Source: Campylobacterales bacterium (GTDB lineage Bacteria > Campylobacterota > Campylobacteria > Campylobacterales > QNZT01). Taken from it: DNA of 64,000 bases. Shown in pieces: positions 27,301-37,273 of the stretch. The stretch lies in the NCBI GenBank assembly GCA_027023405.1, contig JALVVN010000007.1, forward strand, positions 82,307-146,306, read 5' to 3'. The translations under genes and the position numbers were made by a program. Positions within the stretch are counted from its first letter, which is position 1. Each line of letters begins with the position of its first letter. The notes beneath the pieces were generated by a model that saw nothing but the letters and a program-made list of their open reading frames with translations, had not been told where the DNA came from and did not search any database.

Positions 27301-27455
27301 CACTGATCTTTTTTCCGACGGGACAGGCGGCTATTTTTCAACCCATGGCAGTCGCTTTGGGATTTGGGTTGGCGTGGGGAACGATCCTTAATCTTCTCTA
27401 TCTACCGGCTCTTTATGCCGTGATCAATGCAAAGAAAATAAGAAAAAAGCTTTAA
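24357..27455 (+). CDS. RND-family efflux transporter (AcrB-like permease)
   Basis: Typical RND topology; GIIVDDAIVVSENIQ; start at MFDRIIAFF. Confidence 0.93.
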   Translation: MFDRIIAFFAHNSRINYFLFVLTFLVGIWAYQKTPKEIFPSFALDMISINGAYAGSSIDMLDKMAVSKIEDAVKGIDGIKSMTTVINPGRFNIILELEKRVDKYATSDLVKDAIARSSQNLPSDMNTPTVNVLEIEKELLSIAVASKTLNHEALLDRAKKLKDEIMTIPNISGVNIYGDSDRYWDIVIDSKKIAALGLNTDAVIQAISKLSYIYPIGKLEDRKKGFYYLSTYNGPKKVEQMLQSRLHIQNKVLTLKDIAQAKKRYIDASTLFMLQDKDAIDLSIKQSPKGNAITLAKKLAVLVQKVQKEDPEAIYKIHNDRSIIIKDRLNIIISNILFGILLITLLMTLLINFRLAFIIAIGIPTAFVMGVYILYVMGYSINMISLVGVLIALGIIVDDAIVVSENIQQYIEKGYPAKEAAILGAKEMAKPVTIASLTTVFALLPMLMMSGVMGLVIRLIPITITVLILTSLIEAFIFLPIHASHTLSPNAKVRSWSRANAMYSKLIHLAIRYKKSFLTIFVIIVPLLTLLALKSSKFQMFPNFDASTLTLTLKLSPNHDVKDTQKVLETIEQKLNAKKDDFSIKLIGSVAGYRRNSLGVVERYPYVGMMVIELHKLNPQNFVDRFITPYLSFYYDKSDRIRTQKSHQIAQKLRAFIQKEHFKEQFHLHEIDIGEVKAGDGKSDLKIGLQSNNEQKVIQAITKIESKLHTLKGVTSVSDSINFGIDEIKLKPNAYGESLGITERDLGQLLAGSYLENRLSLAFDTHELLEIRVHDKYKDSLQDLKDFRITTPSGDRVTLSSVCDFVVRKNFEKVIKDFGVKNFYIYANVDGKQITASEALQKLQPQLDAVRKSGIKINLKGESEKRKDLRSDMIAASALAMMLITLSLLYLFNSFRESMMLLSVIPFSILGVLIGHMLLGLNLSMPSIIGILGLSGIVINDGIIMIMTLKAAKSQEEIYQLAAKRLRPIVLTSITTLIGLMTLIFFPTGQAAIFQPMAVALGFGLAWGTILNLLYLPALYAVINAKKIRKKL

Positions 27456-27495
27456 AGCTTCAAAAACTTTAAAACTTTTTTGTTAAAATGATTGT

Positions 27496-28065
27496 ATGAA
27501 ACTACTAATTCCTTTAACTATTTTAGTCATATCCTATATTATCTACTATCTCTTTTATGAACCTCAACAGTTAAAAAAGGGTGATTTTGTCGAGGTAGAG
27601 GATATCACGCCACTTCAAAAGCCCACCACATACAAAAACCCTTATAAAAAGCAAAATCAATATGCACCCTATATCCCTCCTGTTACCCAAGAACCGACAC
27701 CTATCGTTCCACCGTCCATCAAGCAGGTTGAACCGGAGAAAAAAGTCATTCAAAAAGATTATCTCACCCTTGAAGATCTTAAGAGAAAAACCCCGACAAC
27801 ACCCAAAGAGCCAATGGCAAAACCCTTCAATTATGAAATATTTTTACAAGTCAAAAAACTTTTACAACAATCAAGCAATACCTACTACTCCAAGCACTCA
27901 ATCGTACTGAACTCCTACATCAGCTCAATTCTTCCGACGCAAGAGTCAAGAGAGAAGTTCAAAGCACTCTTGATGAGCGATTTTGGACTCGATAATCAGA
28001 CTATTGAAGAGCAGTTTCTCAAAAACCGTACCGTTTGGGATTGGGTGACTTTTCTTGCACCCTAG
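27496..28065 (+). CDS. Hypothetical membrane-anchored protein with Pro-rich linker
   Basis: N-terminal TM, then proline-rich region. Confidence 0.6.
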   Translation: MKLLIPLTILVISYIIYYLFYEPQQLKKGDFVEVEDITPLQKPTTYKNPYKKQNQYAPYIPPVTQEPTPIVPPSIKQVEPEKKVIQKDYLTLEDLKRKTPTTPKEPMAKPFNYEIFLQVKKLLQQSSNTYYSKHSIVLNSYISSILPTQESREKFKALLMSDFGLDNQTIEEQFLKNRTVWDWVTFLAP

Positions 28066-28550
28066 TCAATATGTCTCCCCCAGCGAAATGCGCGTCTATA
28101 AAATCCATGGTTGAGATTGGATATCGTGACACAATGGTGCCTGCCGCTACTCGCGTGAATAAATTTTCCATCGCCTAGATAGATACCGCTATGGTTAATA
28201 TGCCCACGATGCGCCGTATCGAAAAAGAGCAAATCCCCTTTTTGCAACTCCTCTCTTCCTACTAATCGTCCTACTTTTGCCTGATCGCGTGCCATACGAG
28301 GCAATTTGATACCAAGCGCCTTACGATAGACATACTGGACAAACCCGGAGCAGTCAAACCCTCCCGGGCGATCTCCTCCATATATATAGCAGGTACCGAG
28401 TTGCGCTCTGGCAATCTCATTGATGCGTCCAAATTTTCCTCCATATGCTACATGTGTCACTCGATGCTGTGCAGATGGTGGTGGTGTAAAGATACACCCT
28501 TGTATAGCAAGCACACTACCCACCAACAAAAGTGTCGTCTTTTTTTTCAT
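28062..28550 (-). CDS. NlpC/P60-family lipoprotein peptidase
   Basis: Lipobox VLAIQGC; PGGFDCSGFVQYVY, HINHSGIYLGDGKFIHA. Confidence 0.92.
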   Translation of the reverse strand: MKKKTTLLLVGSVLAIQGCIFTPPPSAQHRVTHVAYGGKFGRINEIARAQLGTCYIYGGDRPGGFDCSGFVQYVYRKALGIKLPRMARDQAKVGRLVGREELQKGDLLFFDTAHRGHINHSGIYLGDGKFIHASSGRHHCVTISNLNHGFYRRAFRWGRHID

Positions 28551-28704
28551 AAAATCGTTTCCTTACATTCGTTTGGTCATTAAATTGTTACAAAAATATG
28601 CTTTATTTACAAACTCATAACAAAAAAACTCTATAATAGTGTGATAGCGTATCGATGTGCCGATACTAACTAACAAGAATACTATCAAAAAGGGTTTATA
28701 TATT

Positions 28705-29283
28705 ATGAAAAAACAATTCATTGCTTCAGCAATTCTCCTTGTCACACTCATCGGATGCGGAAGTAGTCCAACGACTAGAACCGATGCGGGAAGCGGTGTC
28801 GGAGGGACAGATACACATGATTACAAATCCGGAACCTATAATTTATGGAGTTATATGACACCGGCTTCAAATCATACCAATACCTATACACTCCTCAACA
28901 ATGGCAAACAGAGCAAATACCAAACTACTTATAGTGTCAAACGAAATCGCGTTGTTGAGAGTAGCTCCTACGCCTCAGATGAAAAAACTATTTATGAAAA
29001 GCTCAATGATACCATCCGTGTCAAATTTGAAAAAAATGGTCAGCCTAACGGCATGTATGAACTCAAACTTACCGTTAACGAAGGTGATCGCATCACCGTC
29101 AGAGACTCAACCTGTAAACTCTACAAACACTACAATAGTATCGATCTAAATAATCGTCACTTTAACGATGTCTTAGAGATCCGTTGCGACGGTAAACCGG
29201 GATACTACCAAAAAGGAGTCGGTGAAATTGCACAAACAAGTAGCACCAATCCTAAACAAGCTGTGAGGGTTTTAGCAAACTAA
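28705..29283 (+). CDS. Hypothetical lipoprotein
   Basis: MKKQFIASAILLVTLIGCGSS lipobox. Confidence 0.7.
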   Translation: MKKQFIASAILLVTLIGCGSSPTTRTDAGSGVGGTDTHDYKSGTYNLWSYMTPASNHTNTYTLLNNGKQSKYQTTYSVKRNRVVESSSYASDEKTIYEKLNDTIRVKFEKNGQPNGMYELKLTVNEGDRITVRDSTCKLYKHYNSIDLNNRHFNDVLEIRCDGKPGYYQKGVGEIAQTSSTNPKQAVRVLAN

Positions 29284-29447
29284 CCCTCCTCCCTCGATTT
29301 TTCTCCTTCATCTTCATCTTTTGTATAAAAATTTATTTCTTTTTGTCGATATATGAACATATAACTTTTCTTTTTATAGAAAGTTTTACTTTAAAATTGA
29401 GTAATTTGAACTAAAAAAAGAAAAAAATAAATTATTGGAAGCTTAAG

Positions 29448-31361
29448 ATGAATGTCCTCAAACAGAACAATAACATTTACGACGATCTAAAGTCACTGTT
29501 ACGGCTCTCGATTGCCGGAATTTTTATTGTAGCAAGTCTCAACTATCTCTTTGATACACTGTTTACCAACTTAGAGAAACAGACCGAAAATCGACAACTG
29601 GAGATCAATATCCTTAAAAAGGTCAAACAGGATACACTCGAAGCGCGTTACGACTTTAGCAAACTTTCATCCTTCTTGCCGGAAAATCTTTTTCAATACT
29701 ATCAGACGCAAGCGCTTGAAAAGATACAAATTTCGGATCAAGATATTCAGACACTCAAATTTGGCGGTAAGATTCGCCTGGGATATTATGATAGCGCACA
29801 CCAATACACAGTCTCGCCCGATACAACCAACCTACCGATCCTCTCTGAAGATTTACTCTACCCTACCCTTCAACAGAGTATTCAAACACTCAAAGAGGCA
29901 GTACAAAAACGCAATCACAGCACCCATGACCTACGCAAAATCCAAGAATCCATCGAAGCAGAGATCAACCGTGTTTCACGCTTGCTCAACAGTCGTATTG
30001 AAAAGGTTGATCGTACACTCAATATCTCCAGAGGAAAGCTGATTGAGATTACCAATGAGATTCACTACAAAAAACTCCTCTACTTTTATCTACAAATCTT
30101 TACCTATCTCTTTATCATTTTCTCTTTGATTATGATTAGTAAACCCATCAGCCGACATATCATCCAAACCAACCAAGAGCTTGAAGAGATGAACAAAGAG
30201 GCAAAAAAGATGGCGGTTCGCGCCAAACAAGCCAGCAAATCAAAGTCGGAGTTTCTCGCCAATATGTCACACGAAATTCGCACACCGCTCAATGCTATTT
30301 TAGGTTTTATCGATCTACTCAAAGAGAAGGAGACAGATAGCGAAAAGATACAGTACATCAAAACGATCCAAAGCTCAAGTGTAGCGCTTTTGGGCATCAT
30401 TAACGATATCCTAGACTTCTCCAAAATCGAAAGTGGCAATCTTGAGATCGATAAAATCGACTTCAATGTCCATGACGAGTTTCAAACACTGGTCGAACTC
30501 TTCAAATCGAAAGCCTCTGAAAAAAGTATCTCTTTGGTACTTAATATGGATCCCCACATGCCTTCAGCGCTCCATAGTGATCCGCTTCGTATTAAACAAG
30601 TCATGGCAAATCTCATCTCAAATGCATTGAAGTTTACACCACGAAACGGGAAGGTCGTACTCAATATCCGCTACGATAACCAACACCAAAAACTCCTTGT
30701 AAGTATTAGTGATAATGGTATCGGAATTCCAGAAGAGAAACAAAAGCATATCTTCAAACCTTTCTCTCAAGCTGAGAGTTCAACCACACGAAAATATGGG
30801 GGAACCGGACTGGGGCTTACCATCTCATCAAGACTTGTTTCTATGCTCGGCGGTACACTCAAACTCAAAAGCAAAGAGGGAGAGGGAAGTACCTTTAGTT
30901 TTGAAGTGGATGCAAAAGTGGGAGAATACAAATCAGAACTTAGAGAAAAAGCGGTCGATCTCAGTGAAGCAAAAGGGAGTAAAATTCTCTTGGTCGAAGA
31001 CAATAAAGCCAATCAAATGTTTATGTCTCTTATTTTGAAAAAGTTCGGCTTCGAGTATGAGATAGCCAATGATGGACTTGAGGCGATTAAAGCGTTTGAA
31101 AACCATCACTATGATCTGATTTTAATGGATGAAAATATGCCTAATTTGAATGGTATAGAGGCAACAAAAACGATTTTGAAACTGGAAAAAGAGCGCGGAC
31201 TCACCCATACACCTATTGTCGCTCTTACTGCCAACGCACTCAAGGGAGATAGAGAGAAGTTTATCGAAGCCGGTATGGATGAATATCTTACCAAACCTGT
31301 TTCCAAGGAGAAGCTTGCCAAAGTGTTTGAACAATTTTTACTTAATCAGGAGACGGCATGA
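29448..31361 (+). CDS. Hybrid sensor histidine kinase (TM-periplasmic-TM-HisKA-HATPase-REC)
   Basis: FLANMSHEIRTPLNAILGF, GTGLGLTIS, ILLVEDNKANQMF...LILMDENMP. Confidence 0.95.
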   Translation: MNVLKQNNNIYDDLKSLLRLSIAGIFIVASLNYLFDTLFTNLEKQTENRQLEINILKKVKQDTLEARYDFSKLSSFLPENLFQYYQTQALEKIQISDQDIQTLKFGGKIRLGYYDSAHQYTVSPDTTNLPILSEDLLYPTLQQSIQTLKEAVQKRNHSTHDLRKIQESIEAEINRVSRLLNSRIEKVDRTLNISRGKLIEITNEIHYKKLLYFYLQIFTYLFIIFSLIMISKPISRHIIQTNQELEEMNKEAKKMAVRAKQASKSKSEFLANMSHEIRTPLNAILGFIDLLKEKETDSEKIQYIKTIQSSSVALLGIINDILDFSKIESGNLEIDKIDFNVHDEFQTLVELFKSKASEKSISLVLNMDPHMPSALHSDPLRIKQVMANLISNALKFTPRNGKVVLNIRYDNQHQKLLVSISDNGIGIPEEKQKHIFKPFSQAESSTTRKYGGTGLGLTISSRLVSMLGGTLKLKSKEGEGSTFSFEVDAKVGEYKSELREKAVDLSEAKGSKILLVEDNKANQMFMSLILKKFGFEYEIANDGLEAIKAFENHHYDLILMDENMPNLNGIEATKTILKLEKERGLTHTPIVALTANALKGDREKFIEAGMDEYLTKPVSKEKLAKVFEQFLLNQETA

Positions 31362-31693
31362 GAGGCGAAATCGATATTGAAATATTGAGTCAAAAATTAG
31401 GATTTGAAACAGAAGATGTCATGATGTTACTTGAACTTTTTACTGAAGCATCACAAAGCTCTCTTGCACAAATTGAGGATGCGATTGAAGCAAATGACTA
31501 TGAAACCATCGCTAAAGAGGCACACTCTATCAAAGGGAGTTCAGCAAATTTGGCACTTGCCGATATAGTAGATATTGCTAGAGAACTTGAGATGTATGCC
31601 CAAAGACATAAAGAGAATCAAGTACGAGCACTGTTTCAAGATTTAGAAGCAATGGTTGAAAAAGTTATAGAATCAGGATTTTGTTATGCCTAA
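31358..31693 (+). CDS. Hpt-domain phosphotransfer protein
   Basis: AKEAHSIKGSSANLALADI; start overlaps the kinase stop. Confidence 0.93.
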   Translation: MRGEIDIEILSQKLGFETEDVMMLLELFTEASQSSLAQIEDAIEANDYETIAKEAHSIKGSSANLALADIVDIARELEMYAQRHKENQVRALFQDLEAMVEKVIESGFCYA

Positions 31694-33338
31694 AAAAGAA
31701 CATACGATTTTAATTGTCGATGATGTCAGCGTCAACCGTATGACCATCAAGCTTTCACTCCGTGAGGATCATTATACCTTTTTAGAAGCGGATAACGGGG
31801 AGGAGGCGATAGCACTTGCACTTGAGCATCATCCCGATGTGATTTTGATGGATGCGATGATGCCTGTGATGGATGGCTTTGAAGCGACCAAGCGCATTCG
31901 AGAAATTGAAGAGATTTGGCGTATTCCTATTTTGATGATCACAGCCTTAGAGGCAAAAGATGACAAGATTAAGGCACTCCAATGCGGTGTCAGCGACTTT
32001 ATCTCCAAGCCTTTCGACAAAACGGAATTGCAAGCGCGATGCCGATCCTATGTTCAAATATCTACACTCAACAGTCGCTATACACTCGCCACACAAAATC
32101 CCATCACTCATCTTCCAAATAAACTAGCACTTCAACAAGAGATCGATCTCTATTTTGAAAATCGAGGGCTCTATCTAATAAAAATCGATAACTTTAATGA
32201 GATTGAAAACTTCTATGGTAATCAAATTGTACCGGCGATCGAAAACAACTTTATTGAAATGCTCAGAGAACATTTTCAGATTCAATCACTCAAAATATAC
32301 CATATCGGAAGTGGGAAATATGGACTCTTAATTGATAATACTCATCATATTACACAAGAGAAGATAGATGGATATGCACTCGATTTTATCGAAAAGATCA
32401 AACACAATGAGATGAAAGCTGGCTCTAATCGTCTCAACCTAAGTCTCACCATCAGCTTTGCGTCACACTCTCCCACACTTTATGAAGATGCCAATGAGGT
32501 ACTCACCCATGCCTTGATCAACAAAAAAGAGTATCTTGTTGCTTCACAAGTGATTAAAACACTTCGAGAGTCACTTAAAATGAACCTTGAAATGCTTGAC
32601 ATGATCAAATACGCACTCAAGCATGATGGTTTTGTACCTCATTTCCAACCTATCTTTGATAATAAAACAAAGACAATTTATAAATATGAGACACTCATTC
32701 GAATGAAAGATAACGAAGGAAATCTTGTCTATCCCGGCCCCTACCTTATGGATGTCGCTAAAAAGGGAAGACTCTACCCACAAGTGACAAAACTCATTAT
32801 GAATCATGTTGTGGATATGATACGCACACATCATAAAGAGTTTTCGATCAATCTCTCTTCGCTAGATATTGAAAACCCTCAAATGGGCGCCTTTTTACTT
32901 GATTTAATCAAAAAAAATAGTGACATTACCCAATACCTAATCTTTGAACTTTTAGAGGATAAGGATACGGAAGATTACAGTGTAGTGAAGCAATTCATAG
33001 ACATTGCAAAGGGCTACGGTGCGCAAATCGCCATTGACGATTTTGGTAGCGGATACTCCAATTTTATGCGTATTTTAGAGTTTGAACCCGATATTATCAA
33101 GATCGACGGTTCACTTATTCAAGATATCGCGACAAACAAATATGCACGAAATACTGTTGAGATGATCAAAGTATTTGCCGATCGCATCGGAGCCAAAACG
33201 GTAGCTGAATATGTCGAAAATGAGGAGATCTACAATATCATTAATGAGATTGGAATTGATTACTCCCAAGGATATTATATTGCAAAAGCAACCGTAGATC
33301 TTTTAGATGAAAAAAGATTTGAGGAAGTATCAGTCTAA
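31686..33338 (+). CDS. Response regulator with degenerate GGDEF and intact-looking EAL domain
   Basis: REC VILMDAMMPVMDGF; GSGKYGLLI in place of GGDEF; ETLIRM, FELLED, IAIDDFGSGYSN. Confidence 0.93.
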   Translation: MPKKEHTILIVDDVSVNRMTIKLSLREDHYTFLEADNGEEAIALALEHHPDVILMDAMMPVMDGFEATKRIREIEEIWRIPILMITALEAKDDKIKALQCGVSDFISKPFDKTELQARCRSYVQISTLNSRYTLATQNPITHLPNKLALQQEIDLYFENRGLYLIKIDNFNEIENFYGNQIVPAIENNFIEMLREHFQIQSLKIYHIGSGKYGLLIDNTHHITQEKIDGYALDFIEKIKHNEMKAGSNRLNLSLTISFASHSPTLYEDANEVLTHALINKKEYLVASQVIKTLRESLKMNLEMLDMIKYALKHDGFVPHFQPIFDNKTKTIYKYETLIRMKDNEGNLVYPGPYLMDVAKKGRLYPQVTKLIMNHVVDMIRTHHKEFSINLSSLDIENPQMGAFLLDLIKKNSDITQYLIFELLEDKDTEDYSVVKQFIDIAKGYGAQIAIDDFGSGYSNFMRILEFEPDIIKIDGSLIQDIATNKYARNTVEMIKVFADRIGAKTVAEYVENEEIYNIINEIGIDYSQGYYIAKATVDLLDEKRFEEVSV

Positions 33339-33367
33339 TTTAAGAGAAAATATCATAGAATAGACCT

Positions 33368-33802
33368 ATGAAAAAGTTATTATTATTTCTTATGGTTATT
33401 TTAGTTGCAATACAGTTTATCCCCTTTAATGTTCCGGCGGATATACCTGATAAAGAGGGGGAGGCGTTAAAAGCGCCGCAAGAAGTAGAGGCGATCTTGA
33501 AACGCTCTTGCTATGACTGCCACTCCAATCACACGCGCTTTCCATGGTACAGTTCTATTGCTCCGGCTTCATTCTTTACAAAGATGCATGTCAAAGAGGG
33601 TCGAGAACATTTAAACTTTTCCAGATGGAACAGTTACGATGATGAGAAAAAACTTAAATACCTGCAAAAGATTCCAAAAGCGATCAAGAGCAAAATGCCA
33701 CTTCCTAGCTATCTACTCATTCATAAAGATGCAAAATTGAGCGAGGATGACAAAAAGGTTCTTAGCAACTGGGCGAGTGAAGCCGCTTTCGACATGGAAT
33801 AA
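33368..33802 (+). CDS. Haem-binding-domain (cytochrome c-like) protein
   Basis: CYDCHSNHTRFPWYSSIAP. Confidence 0.85.
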   Translation: MKKLLLFLMVILVAIQFIPFNVPADIPDKEGEALKAPQEVEAILKRSCYDCHSNHTRFPWYSSIAPASFFTKMHVKEGREHLNFSRWNSYDDEKKLKYLQKIPKAIKSKMPLPSYLLIHKDAKLSEDDKKVLSNWASEAAFDME

Positions 33803-33819
33803 GCTCCTTAACGGAGCTT
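33801..33819. terminator. Hairpin AAGCTCC-TTAAC-GGAGCTT between convergent genes
   Basis: 7-bp perfect stem at the 33802/33818 convergent junction; poor T tract. Confidence 0.4.
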
Positions 33820-34846
33820 AGCTCTTTCGAAAGATCACCCCTTTAAATCGCTCCCCCATAAAGGCGGGATCGATCAAAACCTTCAATCGATTCATCTCCG
33901 CATTGTAGGTATCTTCACTGCTGTTTTTATGCAACATCTCCAAGAGCTCAATCACACCAAAATGCACCAACATTGACATCTGCGTACGATATGCTTCACA
34001 CGCTACTCCCGCCTCCTCAAAAGCATCGATAAGATGGGTAAAGTGTACATCATAGGTGATATCACTCTTTTTATAAAGCTCTTGAAGCGTCACCCCCTTG
34101 GGTTTCTCCTCCTCATCTGTTACAAACGGCGTCAATGAGAAGAAGGGATAGGTATGGTGTTTATGATAGATACGAATCGAATAATCGACCCGCGCCTCCT
34201 TCTCTCCATAGTCAAAGGTTACAAACTCAAAGCGACCGATCTGCTCTGCCAACAGAGAGGCAAACGCCTCATACCCTACCCCTACTTCACCCTTTTGGAG
34301 TCCATAGCGTTTGACGATCTGAGCGGTTTTCTCATCCTGCTTATCAAAAGTGAGCCGATCACCCTCGATATAGAGCATCTCCTCCCCTCGAATCACTTCA
34401 CAGGCAAAAGCATCAAAGAGTTCATTGGCTACAATAAAGGCACTCTCCAGTTGCACCTGCGCAAATGAGGAGTAGTGTCGTAGCGAGATCACATCCCCAA
34501 ACGCCTCTTTGAAATAGCGCTTTTGCGCTTCAACATTCTCTTTTTGGGGCTCGATAATCACAAACGAGAGCGTTTCGAGCAATTGGGGTCGAAGGGTATA
34601 GATAAATTGAATCATATCGGCAAGCATATATCCCTGATGCGCCCCTATCTCCACAACAGTTGTCTCTTTAGGTAAAAATCCCTCATCAATCACCGCTATC
34701 AAGCGCTTGGCGATACTTCCCCCGAAAAAGATACTCGAACTCACCGCCGTATAGAAGTCACCACCCTTTCCAATGGTGCGAAACTTGGCGTAGTAGCCAT
34801 CCTCATCATAGAGCCACTGTTGCATATAGTCACTAAATTTCATCAT
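33818..34846 (-). CDS. SAM-dependent methyltransferase, MidA/NDUFAF7-like
   Basis: MKFSDYMQQWLYDEDGYYA; TVVEIGAHQGYMLADM; FIVANELFDAFACEV. Confidence 0.85.
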   Translation of the reverse strand: MMKFSDYMQQWLYDEDGYYAKFRTIGKGGDFYTAVSSSIFFGGSIAKRLIAVIDEGFLPKETTVVEIGAHQGYMLADMIQFIYTLRPQLLETLSFVIIEPQKENVEAQKRYFKEAFGDVISLRHYSSFAQVQLESAFIVANELFDAFACEVIRGEEMLYIEGDRLTFDKQDEKTAQIVKRYGLQKGEVGVGYEAFASLLAEQIGRFEFVTFDYGEKEARVDYSIRIYHKHHTYPFFSLTPFVTDEEEKPKGVTLQELYKKSDITYDVHFTHLIDAFEEAGVACEAYRTQMSMLVHFGVIELLEMLHKNSSEDTYNAEMNRLKVLIDPAFMGERFKGVIFRKS

Positions 34847-36044
34847 TCATCTTTGTATAGAGTTCTAGGTAGAGCAGTGCTCTTTGTTTATCCAATATCT
34901 GCATCTCAATCTTTTTCGAAGCAAATGAATTTCTTAAATTGGCAAGATCAAGCTTTGTCTTTTCACCTGCCTTGAGTCCGTCACGCGTAACGCGGATCAA
35001 ACGGCGATAGGTCTTTAACTCTCTGCGAAGGATACTCTCTTTTTTATTCAAAAGATCAAGCTTGGATTGAAAGAGTGAAAAGTATTGCTTAAGCGCACGG
35101 CGTTTATTGGCAACCTCAATCTTCGCTTTGATATATTTGAGTTTATCGATTTCGATTTTGCGAAAGGTATTGATATCGAGTAGAGGCATCGAAATACGCA
35201 CACCGTAACTCTTATAGCTATTTTTTTGCTGTTTATACATCTTGAAATCATCTTTTCGATTGCTATACTCGCCAAAAAGCGAAACAGTAGGGAGAAAACT
35301 TGAAACGGTAATGTTTTTCAACTCCCTCTGCACCTCTTTTTGGTGTTGAAGCTGTTGGAGTTCAAGGTTTTTGGCGATAAACTCCTTTTGCGTGATCGTA
35401 CGAAAGTGCGGAAGTGAAATCTCTCTATACGGTCGATCGCTTAGTGTCCGAAAAGTGCTCAAAAACTGCTCCTTTTGCGTCAGTAAATCGACTTTGCGCC
35501 CCTCCAGTCCACTGAGTGACAACACCGCCCGATCGACAAAAGAGCTATCGAGTAAACCCGCCCTAAACTGCTCCTCTTTTCGCTTCACATCAATCTTCGC
35601 ACTCTTGATATCATAGGAGAGTTTTTCCAACTCTAGATCAACCTTCTGAAGATTAAGCAGACTCTCATAGAGCGTTCCGATTCGCTTCTGATCACCCAAT
35701 TTTCGCGCGACATCTTTAAAGGCGCGATTTGCCTTCGCATACTCTATCGCAAAGTAGATTCCACCGCTTTTAAAGATAGGCTGATCGAGCGACACACGAA
35801 AGTAGCGACTCGAACTCCAAAAACCGAATTGGTTATTTTTGGAGTAGCTGTAACTCGCTACAAGCGGTTTGATCCAGCTATATTTGAGATTTGTCGAAGC
35901 TTTGTCGTCGATCTGCGCTTGCACCTCCATCTCCTGCTGATAGAGGTGGTTCAAGTCACTTTTTTCGGCAAGGAGCGTCGCACTAAGACAAAGCAACAAA
36001 AACGCGGTTGATCTTCTCAAACCCTTCCTCCATCTCCGCATCAC
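34833..36044 (-). CDS. TolC-family outer membrane protein
   Basis: Signal peptide, long coiled-coil TolC-like sequence. Confidence 0.8.
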   Translation of the reverse strand: MMRRWRKGLRRSTAFLLLCLSATLLAEKSDLNHLYQQEMEVQAQIDDKASTNLKYSWIKPLVASYSYSKNNQFGFWSSSRYFRVSLDQPIFKSGGIYFAIEYAKANRAFKDVARKLGDQKRIGTLYESLLNLQKVDLELEKLSYDIKSAKIDVKRKEEQFRAGLLDSSFVDRAVLSLSGLEGRKVDLLTQKEQFLSTFRTLSDRPYREISLPHFRTITQKEFIAKNLELQQLQHQKEVQRELKNITVSSFLPTVSLFGEYSNRKDDFKMYKQQKNSYKSYGVRISMPLLDINTFRKIEIDKLKYIKAKIEVANKRRALKQYFSLFQSKLDLLNKKESILRRELKTYRRLIRVTRDGLKAGEKTKLDLANLRNSFASKKIEMQILDKQRALLYLELYTKMNDEI

Positions 36045-37164
36045 TAATGGTTAGCGGTGGTAAAAAGCGCAGTGTATTTCGCCCCGCCTTGAGTACCAAC
36101 ACCCCCGCCTCAAATGCACGATCTACGATACGACTCAGCATATCGGCATCACAGATACGAAGCCCCAGCATCAAACCGATACCGACACGCTTTTGAATAA
36201 GTTGGGGATAATCCTCCGCCAATCTGTCGAGCTTGGCTTGAAAAGCGTTGATGCGCTTCTCCAGTGCCCCGCTCTGCTCCTCACCCTCCAAAATCGCCAA
36301 CACCTCCAGCGACGCCCGTGTCACCAAGTAGTTACCGCCGTAGGTCGATCCGTGATCACCGGGACTAAAGATATCTTTGAGGCGTGTCATCACCGCACCG
36401 ATCGGCACCCCGCCACCAAGCCCCTTGGCACTGGTAATGATATCGGGAGAGATCTCGTAGAGATTGGAGGCGAAGCAACGACCCGTACGATAGATCCCCG
36501 TCTGCACCTCATCGACGATGAGCAAAATATCTCGCGCTTTGAGCACCCTCTCAAGCGCTTGCACCTGCGCCTTTTGCATCGGTTCAACGCCCCCCTCACC
36601 CTGTACCAATTCTATCATCACGGCAACGGTTTTCTCATCCAAAAGCGATTCGATCTCATTGATACTCTCAGCATAAACAAAACCGTCAGGAAAAGGTCCA
36701 AAATAGTTGTGCATCTTCTCTTGACCGGTAGCTTTAAGCGTCGAAATCGTACGCCCATGAAAAGAGTTTTTGAGTGTGATGATCTTATATCGCTTGATCT
36801 CACCGTTCTCTTCGCCGTATTTTCGCGCAATCTTAATCGCCCCCTCATTCGCCTCGGCTCCCGAATTGGCAAAAAAGGTACGCATATCGTATCCGCTCAA
36901 CTCCGCCAACCGTTTTGCCAATTTAGCCTGAGGTTCGATCAGATAGAGATTGGAGATATGGGTAATTCGTGAAATTTGATCACAGATAGCACCATTGACC
37001 CGATCGTTGCTATGCCCTACACTCACCACACCGATACCGGAGGTAAAATCGATATACTCTTTCCCCTCACTATCGTAGATCCGCGCCCCTTTGGCACGCA
37101 CAAAATTAACATAGTTTCGTCCGTAAGTCGGCAATACAAACGCTTTATCTATCGCTTCAAACAC
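35983..37164 (-). CDS. argD: Acetylornithine aminotransferase
   Basis: FVLPTYGRNYVNFVRAKGARIYD; FFANSGAEANEGAIKIARKYG; DEVQTGIYRTG. Confidence 0.93.
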   Translation of the reverse strand: MFEAIDKAFVLPTYGRNYVNFVRAKGARIYDSEGKEYIDFTSGIGVVSVGHSNDRVNGAICDQISRITHISNLYLIEPQAKLAKRLAELSGYDMRTFFANSGAEANEGAIKIARKYGEENGEIKRYKIITLKNSFHGRTISTLKATGQEKMHNYFGPFPDGFVYAESINEIESLLDEKTVAVMIELVQGEGGVEPMQKAQVQALERVLKARDILLIVDEVQTGIYRTGRCFASNLYEISPDIITSAKGLGGGVPIGAVMTRLKDIFSPGDHGSTYGGNYLVTRASLEVLAILEGEEQSGALEKRINAFQAKLDRLAEDYPQLIQKRVGIGLMLGLRICDADMLSRIVDRAFEAGVLVLKAGRNTLRFLPPLTISDAEMEEGFEKINRVFVALS

Positions 37165-37273
37165 TCTTTATCCTTATCTAAAACTTAATTCACTGTAATT
37201 TTCATACAAGTTTATCTCTATTTTTATTAATAAGTGATATAGTATGGTAAAATACACGAACAAGGGAGAAGAG

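Noticed and set aside
36193-36972. 259-aa plus-strand ORF
   Set aside because: Antisense to argD; shadow ORF.
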